DNA from: Microbacter sp. GSS18
GTDB taxonomy: Bacteria > Actinomycetota > Actinomycetes > Actinomycetales > Microbacteriaceae
Assembly: GCA_029319145.1 (NCBI GenBank)
Contig: CP119753.1
Location: 1,054,001 to 1,118,000, forward strand
Reading direction: 5' to 3'
DNA: 64,000 bases
The notes under the pieces were generated by a model. It was not told the origin of the DNA, searched no databases, and was given only the letters and a program-made list of their open reading frames with translations. Shown in pieces: positions 25,901-36,049 of this stretch. The number at the start of each line of letters is the position of its first letter. Positions within the stretch are counted from its first letter, which is position 1. A program made the position numbers and the translations under genes.

Positions 25901-28555
25901 ATGAAGACCGCTGAGATCGCGCAGCGCTACCTCGACTACTTCGAGAAGAACGACCACACCATCGTCCCGTCGGCCTCGCTCGTGAGCCCCGACCCGTCGA
26001 TCCTGTTCACGATCGCGGGCATGGTGCCGTTCATCCCCTACCTCAACGGCACCGTCCCCGCGCCGTATCCGCGCGCCGCGGACGTGCAGAAGTGCATCCG
26101 CACGAACGACATCGAAGAGGTCGGGAAGACCGCACGCCACGGCACGTTCTTCCAGATGCTCGGCAACTGGTCCTTCGGCGACTACTTCAAGCAGGGCGCC
26201 ATCGAGTACGCGTGGGAGCTGCTGACCGCCCCCGAGGCCTCGGGCGGGCTCGGCTTCGACGAACGTGATCTGTGGGTCACCGTCTACGAGGACGACGACG
26301 AGGCCTTCGGCCTGTGGCGTGGGATCGGTCTGCCCGAGGAGCGCATCCAGCGCTTCGGCGCCGCCGACAACTACTGGTCGACGGGCCAGCCGGGACCTGC
26401 CGGCCCGTGCTCCGAGATCTACTTCGACCGCGGGCCCAAGTACGGCCGCGACGGCGGGCCGGCGGTGGACGACGACCGGTTCACCGAGATCTGGAATCTC
26501 GTGTTCATGCAGTACGAGATCACCAACGTGCGCTCCAAGACGGAGTTCGACGTCGTCGGCGAGCTTCCGCAGAAGAACATCGACACCGGCATGGGCCTCG
26601 AGCGCGTCGCGTTCATCAAGCAGGGCGTCGAGAACATGTACGAGACCGACCAGGTCCGTCCGGTGCTGGACCGCGCCGTCGACCTCTCGGGGCGCGCCTA
26701 CGGCGCGAACCACGAGGACGACGTCCGCTTCCGCGTCATCGCCGACCATGTCCGCTCGTCGCTCATGCTGCTCTCCGACGGCGTCACCCCCTCCAACGAG
26801 GGTCGCGGCTACATCCTGCGGCGCCTGATGCGCCGGACCGTCCGCTCGATGCGTCTGCTCGGCGTGGACGTGGCGACCTTCCCCGAGCTGTTCACCGCGT
26901 CGCGCGACGCGATGTCGTCGGCCTACCCGGTCGTCACCGAGGACTGGGAGCGCATCTCGCGGTCGGCGTTCGCCGAGGAGGAGACGTTCCTGCGCACGCT
27001 CGCATCGGGCTCGACGATCCTCGATCTGGCGGTGGAGAAGACGAAGGACGCCGGCGGCACCTCGATCGCGGGCGCCGAGGCGTTCCTGCTGCACGACACC
27101 TACGGGTTCCCGATCGACCTCACGCTGGAGATCGCCGAGGAGGCGGGCCTCAGCGTCGACCGGGCCGCGTTCGACACCCTCATGCAGGAGCAGCGGTCGC
27201 GGGCCAAGGCCGACGCGAAGTCGCGCAAGCGCGCCCTCGCCGATCCCGCGGCGTACCGTGAGCTGCGCGCACACGGCGAGACGGTCTTCACCGGCTACAC
27301 CGATCTCGAGACCGAATCCAGCGTGCTCGGGATCCTCATCGACGGTCGTGCCGCCGACCGCGCGACGCAGGGCGAGATCGCCGAGGTCATCCTCGCCGAG
27401 ACCGCTCTGTACGCCGAGTCCGGCGGCCAGGTCGCCGACAAGGGCGTCATCGTCGGGCCCGGGTTCGAACTCGAGGTGCTCGACGTGCAGAAGCCCGTTC
27501 CCGGGCTCGTCAGCCACACCGTCGAGGTGACGTCGGGGGAGGTCGGCGTCGGACAGGCCGCGCGCGCGGTCGTCGACGCGCAGAACCGCCGCCAGGCACG
27601 CCAGGCGCATTCGGCGACCCACCTCGTCCACGCCGCCCTGCGCGACACCCTCGGCAAGACGGCGACCCAGGCCGGATCGCTCAACCGCGCCGGCTATCTG
27701 CGATTCGACTTCGCGTGGTCGCAGGCGCTGTCGGAGGACACGCGCACCGAGATCGAGGAGATCGCGAACACGGCGGTGCGCGAGAACCTCGAGGTGACCA
27801 CGCGCGTGCTGGCCCTCGATGAGGCCAAGTCCCTCGGCGCGATGGCGCTGTTCGGCGAGAAGTACGGCGAGACCGTGCGCATGGTCGACATCGGCGGCCC
27901 GTGGTCCCGCGAGCTGTGCGCCGGGACGCACGTCGCCACGAGCGCCGAGGTCGGCCTGATCAGCCTCGTCGGCGAGTCGAGCGTCGGCGCCTCCAACCGC
28001 CGCGTCGAGGCGCTCGTCGGGCTCGACGCCTTCCGCTCCCTCGCCGCCGAGCGTGCGCTGGTGTCGCAGCTGACCTCGACCCTGAAGACCCCGCGCGACC
28101 AGCTGCCCGCGCGCATCGCCGAGCTCACGGCGAGCCTGAAGGCGGCCGAGAAGAAGATCGCCGCGTTCGAGGCGCAGGCCCTCGCCGACCGCGCCCCCGC
28201 ACTGGCGGCGACCGCGACCACGACCGGACCGTACCGTGTCGTCGCCCAGTCGCTCGGCACGGCGGCTTCGGCCGACGACGTGCGTACCGTCGCACTCCAG
28301 GTGCGCGACCGCCTCGGGTCCGACGCGGGCGTCGTCGCGCTCGGCGCCGACGTCGGCGGACGCGCGATCGTGGTCGTGGCCGCCAACGAGGCCGCACGCG
28401 CGGCGGGCGCCAGGGCGGGCGCGCTCGTCAAGGTCGCCGCGGGCGTGCTCGGCGGCGGCGGCGGCGGCCGCGACGACGTGGCCCAGGGAGGCGGGACCGA
28501 CGTTTCGGCGATGCCCGCCGCGCTGACGTCGATTTCGGAGGCCTTGGCGGCGTGA
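25901..28555 (+). CDS. alaS: Alanyl-tRNA synthetase
   Basis: Charges tRNA-Ala and edits mischarged Ser/Gly; 884 residues, full length. The class II core covers about 1-250 (FTIAGMVPFIPYL, RTNDIEEVGKTARHGTFFQMLGNWSFGDYFK), a tRNA-recognition domain follows, and the editing domain has H570-x3-H574 (HSATH) and C673-x3-H677 (CAGTH). The C-terminal DHHA1-like domain ends GGGGGGRDDVAQGGG. Its stop overlaps the ruvX start (GTGA), which opens a long chain of overlapping genes. Confidence 0.97.
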   Translation: MKTAEIAQRYLDYFEKNDHTIVPSASLVSPDPSILFTIAGMVPFIPYLNGTVPAPYPRAADVQKCIRTNDIEEVGKTARHGTFFQMLGNWSFGDYFKQGAIEYAWELLTAPEASGGLGFDERDLWVTVYEDDDEAFGLWRGIGLPEERIQRFGAADNYWSTGQPGPAGPCSEIYFDRGPKYGRDGGPAVDDDRFTEIWNLVFMQYEITNVRSKTEFDVVGELPQKNIDTGMGLERVAFIKQGVENMYETDQVRPVLDRAVDLSGRAYGANHEDDVRFRVIADHVRSSLMLLSDGVTPSNEGRGYILRRLMRRTVRSMRLLGVDVATFPELFTASRDAMSSAYPVVTEDWERISRSAFAEEETFLRTLASGSTILDLAVEKTKDAGGTSIAGAEAFLLHDTYGFPIDLTLEIAEEAGLSVDRAAFDTLMQEQRSRAKADAKSRKRALADPAAYRELRAHGETVFTGYTDLETESSVLGILIDGRAADRATQGEIAEVILAETALYAESGGQVADKGVIVGPGFELEVLDVQKPVPGLVSHTVEVTSGEVGVGQAARAVVDAQNRRQARQAHSATHLVHAALRDTLGKTATQAGSLNRAGYLRFDFAWSQALSEDTRTEIEEIANTAVRENLEVTTRVLALDEAKSLGAMALFGEKYGETVRMVDIGGPWSRELCAGTHVATSAEVGLISLVGESSVGASNRRVEALVGLDAFRSLAAERALVSQLTSTLKTPRDQLPARIAELTASLKAAEKKIAAFEAQALADRAPALAATATTTGPYRVVAQSLGTAASADDVRTVALQVRDRLGSDAGVVALGADVGGRAIVVVAANEAARAAGARAGALVKVAAGVLGGGGGGRDDVAQGGGTDVSAMPAALTSISEALAA

Positions 28556-29019
28556 GCGGTTTCCGTCGGGGAGTGCGGCTGGGCGTCGATGTCGGCAGGG
28601 CCCGCGTCGGCGTCGCCCGCTGCGACCCCGACGGCCTGCTCGCCACGCCCCTCGAGACCGTGCCGCGCAACGACGAGGCGACCGCACGCGTGGCGGCGCT
28701 GGCGGACGAGCACGACGCACTCGAGATCCTCGTCGGACTTCCCGTCAACCTGCGCGGTGAGGACACCGCCTCGACGGTCGACGCGCGCGAGTTCGCGGCC
28801 GCGCTGCAGGCGGCATCCGGACGCACGGTGCGGCTCGTCGACGAGCGCCTGAGCACCGTCTCGGCGCACGCCGCGCTGCGTGATGCGGGGCGAACCCAGC
28901 GACGTTCACGTAGCATTGTCGATCAGGTCGCGGCCGTGGTCCTCCTGCAGCAGGCATTGGATGTCGAAAAGAGCTCGGGGAAACCGGCCGGATCCTCCAT
29001 CCCCCAGGAGCCCGCCTGA
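28552..29019 (+). CDS. ruvX: Holliday junction resolvase-like protein RuvX/YqgF
   Basis: 155 residues, RNase H-like fold. Conserved blocks are RLGVDVGRARVGVA, LVGLPVNLRG, LVDERLSTVSA and IVDQVAAVVLLQQ. The family processes the 5' end of pre-16S rRNA, and linkage to alaS and mltG is conserved. GTG 28552 overlaps the alaS stop, and the TGA at the end shares a base with the mltG ATG. Confidence 0.94.
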   Translation: MSGFRRGVRLGVDVGRARVGVARCDPDGLLATPLETVPRNDEATARVAALADEHDALEILVGLPVNLRGEDTASTVDAREFAAALQAASGRTVRLVDERLSTVSAHAALRDAGRTQRRSRSIVDQVAAVVLLQQALDVEKSSGKPAGSSIPQEPA

Positions 29020-30812
29020 TGACACCCGATTCGTTCGACGACCCCTTCGCGGATCTGTTCGGCCGCCCCTCCCGGCCGGCCGCCGACAGCCGGCGAGCCG
29101 AGAGGTCCGAGCCCACGCAGCCGCCGACGAGGAGCTCGTCGGAGACCCCGGCGGCCGCTGCCGCCCCCATGACCCGCCGCGAGGCGCGCGAAGCGGCGGC
29201 ACGCGCCGCCGCCGCGCAGCAGCCGGCGGCGGCCTCCCCGGCTCAGGCGAGCCCCGCCCGGCCGTCCGCGCCGGCGCCCCAGGCCGCTCCCCGTGCGGCC
29301 GCCCCCGCCCGGCCGGCAACGGCGCCGAACGAGTCGGCACCGCGCGCCGCGGCCGCCCCGCAGGCGGCGAGCACCGAGCCGGAGTGGCATACCGCGCCGG
29401 CATCGGCGGTCGACCGCACCGCCTCCGAGCCGGTCGACGACACGGCCCTGCTCGCGGCTCCGCGACGCACCGTCGTCGCCCAGGACGACCACGCGGACGC
29501 GGCCGAGGAAGACGCGTGGGCCGGCTTCATCGGCACCGCGCAGGCAGCGACCACACCGGCGCTGCCGTACAGCCGCACCGGCACGACGGGACCGACTCCC
29601 ACCGCGGAGGAGCCCGCGACGCCGGAGGCGACAGCCCAGGCGCCGCGCGAGCCCAGCCTGGAGGACCTCTTCTCGGGCGCCAGCTCGAGCGACGAGATGG
29701 GCGCCGTCCCCCCGCCCAAGAACAAGCGCAAGCGCCGCATCGGCGGATGGATCGCCCTCGGCGTCGTGCTCGTGATCCTCGGCGGCATCGGCGCCGGCGG
29801 ACTGTGGGTGTGGAACACGTACGAGGAGCAGATCCGGTCGGTCATGGGCTGGGAGGAGCCCCAGGACTACGAGGCGGGCCAGGCCACCGGCGAGGCCCTG
29901 CTGACCATCAGCTCGGGCGATGTCCCCTCCAACATCTCGCAGTCGCTCTTCGAAGCGGGTGTCACCAAGACCCCCGAGGCCTTCTACGACCACCTCATCG
30001 ACACGGGTCAGAACCCGACGTTCTATCCCGGCGTCTACCGGCTCCAGCAGCGGATGACCTCGGCAGCGGCGCTCGACATGCTGCAGGATCCCGCCAACAA
30101 GCTCGAGAACTCCGCGCTGCTGCGCGAGGGGCTCACGGTGGACCAGACCCTCCCGATCCTCGCCGAGGGGCTCGGACTGCCGCTCGAGGACTTCACCAGC
30201 GCTGTGGGCGACCCGTCGCAGTTCGGCGTCTCGGCCGACAGCCTCGAAGGCTGGCTCTTCCCGGCGATGTACACGTTCGACCCGGGCATCACCGCGACGG
30301 GCGTCATCCAGGCGATGGTGGACCGCACCGTCGAGTCGCTCGACGCCGCCGGCGTGCCGGAGGCCGACCGCCAGCGCATCCTCACGATCGCCTCGATCAT
30401 CCAGCGCGAGGCGCGTTTCGAAGACGACTTCTACCGGGTCTCCCGCGTCATCGAGAACCGCATGGACCCGAACAACCAGGAGACGTTCGGCCTGCTCCAG
30501 ATGGACTCGACCGCCCAGTACGGCTACGGAGAGATGCACGACGGCACCGTCAGCTCGTCGGCCGAGGCGCTCGAGGACGACAACCCGTGGAACACGTATG
30601 TGAACCCCGGGCTCCCGGTCGGCCCGATCGCGAACCCCGGGGACACGGCGATCGACGCCGCCATGCACCCGGCGGACGGCGACTGGCTGTACTTCGTGAC
30701 GGTGAACCTCGACACGGGGGAGACCGTCTTCACGACGAACCTCGCCGACCACAACCGCGCCGTGGCGCAATGGCAGGACTGGTGCGCGGCGAACCCGGAC
30801 TCGGGGTGCTGA
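29019..30812 (+). CDS. mltG: Endolytic murein transglycosylase MltG
   Basis: Cuts nascent peptidoglycan and sets glycan length; 597 residues, much longer than E. coli MltG. The first 235 residues are a Pro/Ala/Glu-rich cytoplasmic region of low complexity, followed by one span (about 243-267, GWIALGVVLVILGGIGAGGLWVW). The external YceG domain carries the catalytic Glu in ASIIQREARF and the family segments DSTAQYGYG and NPGLPVGPIANPG. It is preceded by CAGGAG and overlaps ruvX by one base; aroE starts within its last codons. Confidence 0.93.
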   Translation: MTPDSFDDPFADLFGRPSRPAADSRRAERSEPTQPPTRSSSETPAAAAAPMTRREAREAAARAAAAQQPAAASPAQASPARPSAPAPQAAPRAAAPARPATAPNESAPRAAAAPQAASTEPEWHTAPASAVDRTASEPVDDTALLAAPRRTVVAQDDHADAAEEDAWAGFIGTAQAATTPALPYSRTGTTGPTPTAEEPATPEATAQAPREPSLEDLFSGASSSDEMGAVPPPKNKRKRRIGGWIALGVVLVILGGIGAGGLWVWNTYEEQIRSVMGWEEPQDYEAGQATGEALLTISSGDVPSNISQSLFEAGVTKTPEAFYDHLIDTGQNPTFYPGVYRLQQRMTSAAALDMLQDPANKLENSALLREGLTVDQTLPILAEGLGLPLEDFTSAVGDPSQFGVSADSLEGWLFPAMYTFDPGITATGVIQAMVDRTVESLDAAGVPEADRQRILTIASIIQREARFEDDFYRVSRVIENRMDPNNQETFGLLQMDSTAQYGYGEMHDGTVSSSAEALEDDNPWNTYVNPGLPVGPIANPGDTAIDAAMHPADGDWLYFVTVNLDTGETVFTTNLADHNRAVAQWQDWCAANPDSGC

Positions 30813-31657
30813 GCGAGAGCGCGACGCGGCTGGCGGTGTGGGGAGACCCCATCGCGCACAGCCGCTCGCCGCGGCTGCACGCGGCCGCGTATGCCGTCCT
30901 GGAGCTGGACTGGACCTACGAGCGACGCCAGGTGGGCGAGGAGCAGTTCGCCTCCGCCCTCGCGGGGCTGGACGGCACGTGGCGGGGGCTCTCGTGCACG
31001 ATGCCGCTGAAAGGACGGGCCTATGCGGCCGCCGCCGTCCGCGACCGCCGCGCCGAGCTGACCGGAGCCGTCAACACGCTGCTCCTGGAGCCGGAGGGGC
31101 GGGTCGGCTTCAACACGGATGTCGGCGGCATCGTCCGGGCCCTCCACGACGAGGGGATCGACGGGCTGATCGAATCGCGCATCGTCGGGGCGGGAGCCAC
31201 GGCGGCATCCGCGCTCGTCGCCCTCGCCGAGATGGGCGCGCGGCGGATCGAAGTCATCGCCCGGCGCCCGCCCGCCGCCGCGCCGCTGGTCGCCCTCGGC
31301 GATCGCCTGGGCGTCACGGTCGTCCCGATGCCCCTGAGCGCGCCCGCACACGCTCCCGTTCCGCTCACCGTCTCGACGATCCCCGGGGACGCCCGCCTGC
31401 CGGCGGCGGCGACGGCGGCGCTGGCGGCGGGCGGCGGACTTCTCATGGACGTCGTGTACGGCCACTGGCCGACGTCGCTGTCCCGCGCGTGGGCGGCGGC
31501 CGGCCTGACCGCGGTCTCCGGGCTCGGCATGCTGCTCCATCAGGCGCTGCTGCAGGTGAGGGTCTTCGCGAACGGCGACGCCGAGGCTCCTCTCGACCAC
31601 GAGGACGTCATACTCACCGCGATGCGCGGAGCGCTCGCGGAGGGCATGGGAGACTAG
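30806..31657 (+). CDS. aroE: Shikimate dehydrogenase
   Basis: NADPH-dependent reduction of 3-dehydroshikimate; 283 residues. [14 protein letters not shown] begins the shikimate-binding domain, the catalytic Lys is in [10 protein letters not shown], and NTD in GFNTDVGGI is the conserved Asp. The nucleotide loop reads VGAGATAAS, where GAGGAS/A is more usual. The GTG at 30806 overlaps the end of mltG by 7 bases. First of five ordered shikimate genes. Confidence 0.92.
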   Translation: MLSESATRLAVWGDPIAHSRSPRLHAAAYAVLELDWTYERRQVGEEQFASALAGLDGTWRGLSCTMPLKGRAYAAAAVRDRRAELTGAVNTLLLEPEGRVGFNTDVGGIVRALHDEGIDGLIESRIVGAGATAASALVALAEMGARRIEVIARRPPAAAPLVALGDRLGVTVVPMPLSAPAHAPVPLTVSTIPGDARLPAAATAALAAGGGLLMDVVYGHWPTSLSRAWAAAGLTAVSGLGMLLHQALLQVRVFANGDAEAPLDHEDVILTAMRGALAEGMGD

Positions 31658-31661
31658 ACGA

Positions 31662-32876
31662 ATGCTCCGCGTGCTCACGGCCGGCGAATCGCACGGCCCA
31701 GAACTCGTCGCCATCATGGAGGGACTGCCCGCCGGCGTCCCGGTCTCGCGCGCCGCCATCCAGGCGGACCTCGCGCGTCGCAAGCTCGGCTACGGCCGCG
31801 GCTCGCGCATGAAGTTCGAGGAGGACGAGCTGACGATCTCGGGCGGCGTCCGCCACGGGCTCAGCCTCGGCAGCCCGATCGCCCTGCGCATCGGCAACAC
31901 CGAATGGCCCAAGTGGGTCGAGGTCATGAGCCCCGAGCCCACCGAGCTCTCGGACCGCTCTCGCGGCCGCGGCGCCGCCCTCACACGGCCGCGCCCCGGG
32001 CACGCCGACCTCGTCGGCATGCAGAAGTACGACTTCGACGAGTCCCGCCCCATCCTCGAGCGCGCCAGCGCCCGCGAGACGGCCGCGCGCGTGGCTCTCG
32101 GCGCCGTCGCGCGCTCGTTCCTGAGCGAACTGGGCATCCGGCTCGTCAGCCACACGCTCTCGATCGGCCCGGTGCGCGCGCCCGAGGATGCGCCGCTCCC
32201 GGCGCCCGAGGACGTCGAAGCGCTGGACGCCGATCCGCTGCGCTGCTTCCACCCCGGGACCTCGGAGCGCATGGTCGCCGAGGTCGACGCGGCGCGCAAG
32301 GACGGCGACACGCTCGGAGGCATCGTCGAGGTGCTCGCGTACGGGCTTCCCCCGGGCCTCGGCTCCCACGTGCACTGGGACCGGCGCCTCGACGGCAGGC
32401 TCGCGCAGGCGCTCATGAGCATCCAGGCGATCAAGGGCGTCGAGGTCGGCGACGGGTTCGAGACGACCCGGCGCCGCGGGTCCGCCGCCCACGACGAGCT
32501 GTTCGCCACCGACGACGGCATCTCGCGCTCCAGCGACAGGGCCGGCGGAACCGAGGGCGGCATGTCCACCGGCACCGTCCTGCGCGTGCGCGCGGGCATG
32601 AAGCCCATCGCCACGGTTCCCCGCGCGCTGCGGACCGTCGACGTCGCGACCGGCGACACGGCCGCCGCGCACCACCAGCGCTCGGACGTGTGCGCCGTGC
32701 CCGCCGCGGGCGTCGTCGCCGAGGCCATGGTCGCCATCGTGCTGGCCGAGGCGATCCTGGAGAAGTTCGGCGGCGACAGCGTCGGCGAGACCGCCCGCAA
32801 CCTGCGCGGCTACCTCGACGCGATCCCGGAGACCCTGCGCACGGCCACCGCCAGCGACGCGACGCTCGGAGCATGA
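31662..32876 (+). CDS. aroC: Chorismate synthase
   Basis: Converts EPSP to chorismate with reduced FMN; 404 residues. Signatures [18 protein letters not shown] at the start, [17 protein letters not shown], and [14 protein letters not shown] are all present. Starts 5 bases after the aroE stop and overlaps aroK by ATGA. No flavin reductase is adjacent. Confidence 0.97.
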   Translation: MLRVLTAGESHGPELVAIMEGLPAGVPVSRAAIQADLARRKLGYGRGSRMKFEEDELTISGGVRHGLSLGSPIALRIGNTEWPKWVEVMSPEPTELSDRSRGRGAALTRPRPGHADLVGMQKYDFDESRPILERASARETAARVALGAVARSFLSELGIRLVSHTLSIGPVRAPEDAPLPAPEDVEALDADPLRCFHPGTSERMVAEVDAARKDGDTLGGIVEVLAYGLPPGLGSHVHWDRRLDGRLAQALMSIQAIKGVEVGDGFETTRRRGSAAHDELFATDDGISRSSDRAGGTEGGMSTGTVLRVRAGMKPIATVPRALRTVDVATGDTAAAHHQRSDVCAVPAAGVVAEAMVAIVLAEAILEKFGGDSVGETARNLRGYLDAIPETLRTATASDATLGA

Positions 32877-33394
32877 GCGACGGCGGCGCCATCGTCCTCA
32901 TCGGCCCCATGGGCGCGGGCAAGACCAGCGTCGGTCGTCGTGTCGCCAAGGCCCTGGGCCTGGAGTTCGCCGACACGGATGCCGCCGTGGTGCGCGAGCA
33001 CGGCCCCATCGAGGAGATCTTCCGCGCGCAGGGCGAGACGCGCTTCCGGCAGATCGAGCGCGCCGCCGTCGAGCGCGCGCTCCAGGGCGGCGGCGTCGTC
33101 TCGCTCGGCGGCGGCGCCGTGCTGGACCCCGCCACCCGCCGGGACCTGGCGGGTCATCGGGTCGTGCTCCTGACGATCGAGCCGCGCATCGTGGCCTCGC
33201 GGGTCCGAGGATCGGCCCGGCCGCTCCTGGCGGACGGCGGCGACGCCATGGCCCGGTGGAACGAGATCTACGCGCAGCGCCGGCCCATCTACGAAGGCCT
33301 CGCCGACGTGACCTTCGACACATCCAGCGGACCGCTCCAGCGCGTGGTGGAGGACATCGTCGCGTGGGTGCGACGAGACGAGGAGGCATCGTGA
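32873..33394 (+). CDS. aroK: Shikimate kinase
   Basis: Phosphorylates shikimate; 173 residues. P-loop [12 protein letters not shown] (about 10-21), substrate Asp in FADTDAAVV, and GGGAV of the shikimate site. Both ends overlap neighbouring genes by four bases (ATGA and GTGA), so expression is coupled to aroC and aroB. Confidence 0.96.
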   Translation: MSDGGAIVLIGPMGAGKTSVGRRVAKALGLEFADTDAAVVREHGPIEEIFRAQGETRFRQIERAAVERALQGGGVVSLGGGAVLDPATRRDLAGHRVVLLTIEPRIVASRVRGSARPLLADGGDAMARWNEIYAQRRPIYEGLADVTFDTSSGPLQRVVEDIVAWVRRDEEAS

Positions 33395-34467
33395 CCGAGC
33401 AGACGACGATCAGCGTGACCGGCGACGCCGGGTACGACATCACGGTGGGCCGCGGCATCCTCTCGACCCTGGGCGCGGCGCTGCCTCCGGCGGCGCGCAA
33501 GGTCCTCGTGATCCATCCGCCGACGCTCGCGGCGCAGGCCGAGTCGCTGCGCGAGGGCCTCGTGGGCGACCGCGAGGTGCTGCTCGCCGAGATCCCGGAT
33601 GCCGAGGCGGGAAAGCGCGTCGAGGTCGCCGCGTTCTGCTGGCAGGTCATGGGCAAGGCCGACTTCACCCGCACCGACGCCGTCGTCGGCTTCGGCGGGG
33701 GAGCGGTCACCGACCTCGCGGGCTTCGTCGCCGCGACATGGCTGCGCGGCGTCGACGTCGTCCAGGTGCCCACCACGGTGCTCGGGATGGTGGACGCCGC
33801 CGTCGGCGGCAAGACCGGCATCAACACCGCCGAGGGCAAGAACCTCGTCGGCGCCTTCTGGGCACCGCGCGCCGTGCTGTGCGATCTCGACCTGCTCGAC
33901 ACGCTCTCGCGCAATGAGCGGGTCGCGGGCTACGCCGAAGTGGTCAAGGCCGGCTTCATCGCCGAGCCCGAGATCCTCGACCTCGTCGAGGCCGATCCGG
34001 AGGACGCTACCGAGCCGCGCAGCGACGCCTTCCGGCGGAGCATCGAACTCGCCATCGCCATGAAGGCCCGCGTCGTGGGTGAGGATCTGCGCGAGGCCGG
34101 GCTGCGCGAGATCCTCAATTACGGTCACACCCTCGGCCATGCCATCGAGCACGCCGAGCGGTACCGCTGGCGCCACGGTGCGGCCGTCTCGGTGGGGATG
34201 GTGTTCGCCGCCGAGCTGTCGCGGCTGGCCGGACGACTCTCCGACGACGCCGCCGCGCGCCACCGGGACATCCTCGAGAGCCTCGGGCTGCCCACCACCT
34301 ACCGCCCGGGCGGCTGGCCGCAGCTGCTCGCCACGATGCAGCGCGACAAGAAGAGCCGCGGCGGGATGCTGCGCTTCATCGTGCTCGACGACATCGCCAA
34401 GCCCACGGTGCTGCAGGCCCCCGACGAGTCGCTCCTGTTCGCCGCCTATCAGGAGGTCGCCGGATGA
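33391..34467 (+). CDS. aroB: 3-Dehydroquinate synthase
   Basis: NAD- and metal-dependent cyclisation of DAHP; 358 residues. [40 protein letters not shown] and the metal-site histidines in [13 protein letters not shown] are intact. The GTG start overlaps the aroK stop, and AGGAGG lies just upstream. Confidence 0.97.
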   Translation: MTEQTTISVTGDAGYDITVGRGILSTLGAALPPAARKVLVIHPPTLAAQAESLREGLVGDREVLLAEIPDAEAGKRVEVAAFCWQVMGKADFTRTDAVVGFGGGAVTDLAGFVAATWLRGVDVVQVPTTVLGMVDAAVGGKTGINTAEGKNLVGAFWAPRAVLCDLDLLDTLSRNERVAGYAEVVKAGFIAEPEILDLVEADPEDATEPRSDAFRRSIELAIAMKARVVGEDLREAGLREILNYGHTLGHAIEHAERYRWRHGAAVSVGMVFAAELSRLAGRLSDDAAARHRDILESLGLPTTYRPGGWPQLLATMQRDKKSRGGMLRFIVLDDIAKPTVLQAPDESLLFAAYQEVAG

Positions 34468-34922
34468 GCGCGCCGCGTCGCCTGCTGCTGGTCAACGGGC
34501 CCAATCTGAATCTGCTCGGGACGCGCGAGCCCGGGATCTACGGGGCGGACACGCTCGCCGACGTCGAGCGCCTCGTTCACGAGACCGCGGCCGCCCACGG
34601 CTTCGAGGTGCGGTCGGTCCAGAGCAACCACGAGGGTGTGCTCATCGACGCCATCCACGCCGCGCGCGAGGATTGCGCGGGCATCGTCATCAACCCCGGC
34701 GGCCTGACGCACACGTCGGTGGTCCTGCGCGACGCCCTCTCCGGCGTCGCGCTGCCGGTGGCCGAGATCCACATCTCGAACGTGTACGAGCGGGAGTCGT
34801 TCCGGCACTTCTCGTATGTCAGGGACGTCGCCGCGGTGCACGTCATCGGCGAGGGCGTGCCGGGATACGCCACCGCGACGACCCGGCTCATCGAGGTCGT
34901 CACGGGGGCCGCCGACGGCTGA
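34464..34922 (+). CDS. aroQ: 3-Dehydroquinate dehydratase, type II
   Basis: Dehydrates 3-dehydroquinate; 152 residues, dodecameric type II family. The catalytic Tyr is in [12 protein letters not shown] and the active-site His in [11 protein letters not shown] or nearby HISNVYERE region; [10 protein letters not shown] is the anion loop. It overlaps aroB by ATGA and closes the ordered aro run; efp follows after 102 bases with its own likely promoter. Confidence 0.96.
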   Translation: MSAPRRLLLVNGPNLNLLGTREPGIYGADTLADVERLVHETAAAHGFEVRSVQSNHEGVLIDAIHAAREDCAGIVINPGGLTHTSVVLRDALSGVALPVAEIHISNVYERESFRHFSYVRDVAAVHVIGEGVPGYATATTRLIEVVTGAADG

Positions 34923-35024
34923 ATCCGGCGTCCGACCCCGGCATCCCTTACGATGGAACGTCGGGCGTGCGCCACGCCGCCCGTCGCGCACGCTGTCCCC
35001 GACACGAAACGGATCATCCCTTCC

Positions 35025-35585
35025 ATGGCTTCCACCGCAGACATCAAGAACGGCGTCGTCCTCAGCATCGACGGACAGCTCTGGAGCGTCGTGGAGTTCC
35101 AGCACGTCAAGCCGGGCAAGGGCGGGGCGTTCGTCCGCACGAAGCTGAAGAACGTCATCAGCGGCAAGGTCGTCGACAAGACGTACAACGCCGGCGCCAA
35201 GGTCGACATCCAGAACGTCGACCGTCGCGACTACCAGTACCTGTACAACGACGGCGAGAGCTTCGTCTTCATGGACCTGGACGACTACGACCAGATCAAC
35301 GTGCCCGCGTCCGTCGTCGGGGACGCGGCGAACTTCATGCTGGAGAACCAGAACGTCACGATCGCCCTGCACGACGGCAACCCGCTGTATCTCGACCTGC
35401 CGGCCTCGGTCGTCCTCGAGATCACGTACACCGAGCCGGGCCTGCAGGGCGACCGCTCGTCTGCGGGCACCAAGGCCGCCACCGTCGAGACCGGCTACGA
35501 GATCCAGGTCCCGCTGTTCCTCGAGACCGGCACCAAGGTCAAGGTCGACACCCGCACGGGCGACTACCTCGGCCGTGTGAACTGA
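35025..35585 (+). CDS. efp: Elongation factor P
   Basis: Relieves ribosome stalling at polyproline; 186 residues, three beta-barrel domains. The tip loop is [12 protein letters not shown] with Lys32 at the tRNA-facing position. No EpmA, EarP or other modifying gene is nearby, and the actinobacterial loop with small flanking residues may work unmodified. ATG 35025 was chosen over an upstream in-frame ATG at 34953; a TTACGAT box at 34948-34954 fits a promoter with a leader of about 65 nt. Confidence 0.96.
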   Translation: MASTADIKNGVVLSIDGQLWSVVEFQHVKPGKGGAFVRTKLKNVISGKVVDKTYNAGAKVDIQNVDRRDYQYLYNDGESFVFMDLDDYDQINVPASVVGDAANFMLENQNVTIALHDGNPLYLDLPASVVLEITYTEPGLQGDRSSAGTKAATVETGYEIQVPLFLETGTKVKVDTRTGDYLGRVN

Positions 35586-35604
35586 TCGCGCCCCCACTCC
35601 GCCC

Positions 35605-36015
35605 ATGAGTGCCCGCACGAAGGCGCGCAAGCGCGCGCTCGACATCCTGTTCCAGGCCGACGTCCGCGGCGAAGAGCTGCCGGCGATCCTCGCCGCGGAG
35701 GCCAAGCGCGCCGCGGGCGAGCCCTCCCGCGAAGCGTCGTGGCTCTACGCGCGCGAGATCATCGACGGCATCGTCGACAACCGCGAGGCGATCGACGAGC
35801 AGATCACGACGTTCGCCAAGGACTGGTCGCTCGCGCGCATGCCTGCTGTGGACCGCGCGCTGCTGCGCGTGGGCGCGTGGGAGATCCTCTACAACGAGGA
35901 CGTGCCCACCGCGGTCGCGATCGACGAGGCGGTGGAGCTGGCGAAGGAGTTCTCGACGGAGGAGTCCGGCGCCTTCGTGCACGGCGTCCTCGCCCGCATC
36001 GCCCGCGCCTCCTGA
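35605..36015 (+). CDS. nusB: Transcription antitermination factor NusB
   Basis: Binds boxA RNA with S10 during rRNA transcription; 136 residues, all-helical. RKRALDILFQADVRG at the start and [18 protein letters not shown] in the middle are family signatures, and the C-terminal EAVELAKEFSTEESGAFVHGVLARI is complete. 19 bases after efp, so probably co-transcribed. Confidence 0.95.
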   Translation: MSARTKARKRALDILFQADVRGEELPAILAAEAKRAAGEPSREASWLYAREIIDGIVDNREAIDEQITTFAKDWSLARMPAVDRALLRVGAWEILYNEDVPTAVAIDEAVELAKEFSTEESGAFVHGVLARIARAS

Positions 36016-36049
36016 CCCGACGTCCGGGACGTCCGCCAGGATGGAGCCC

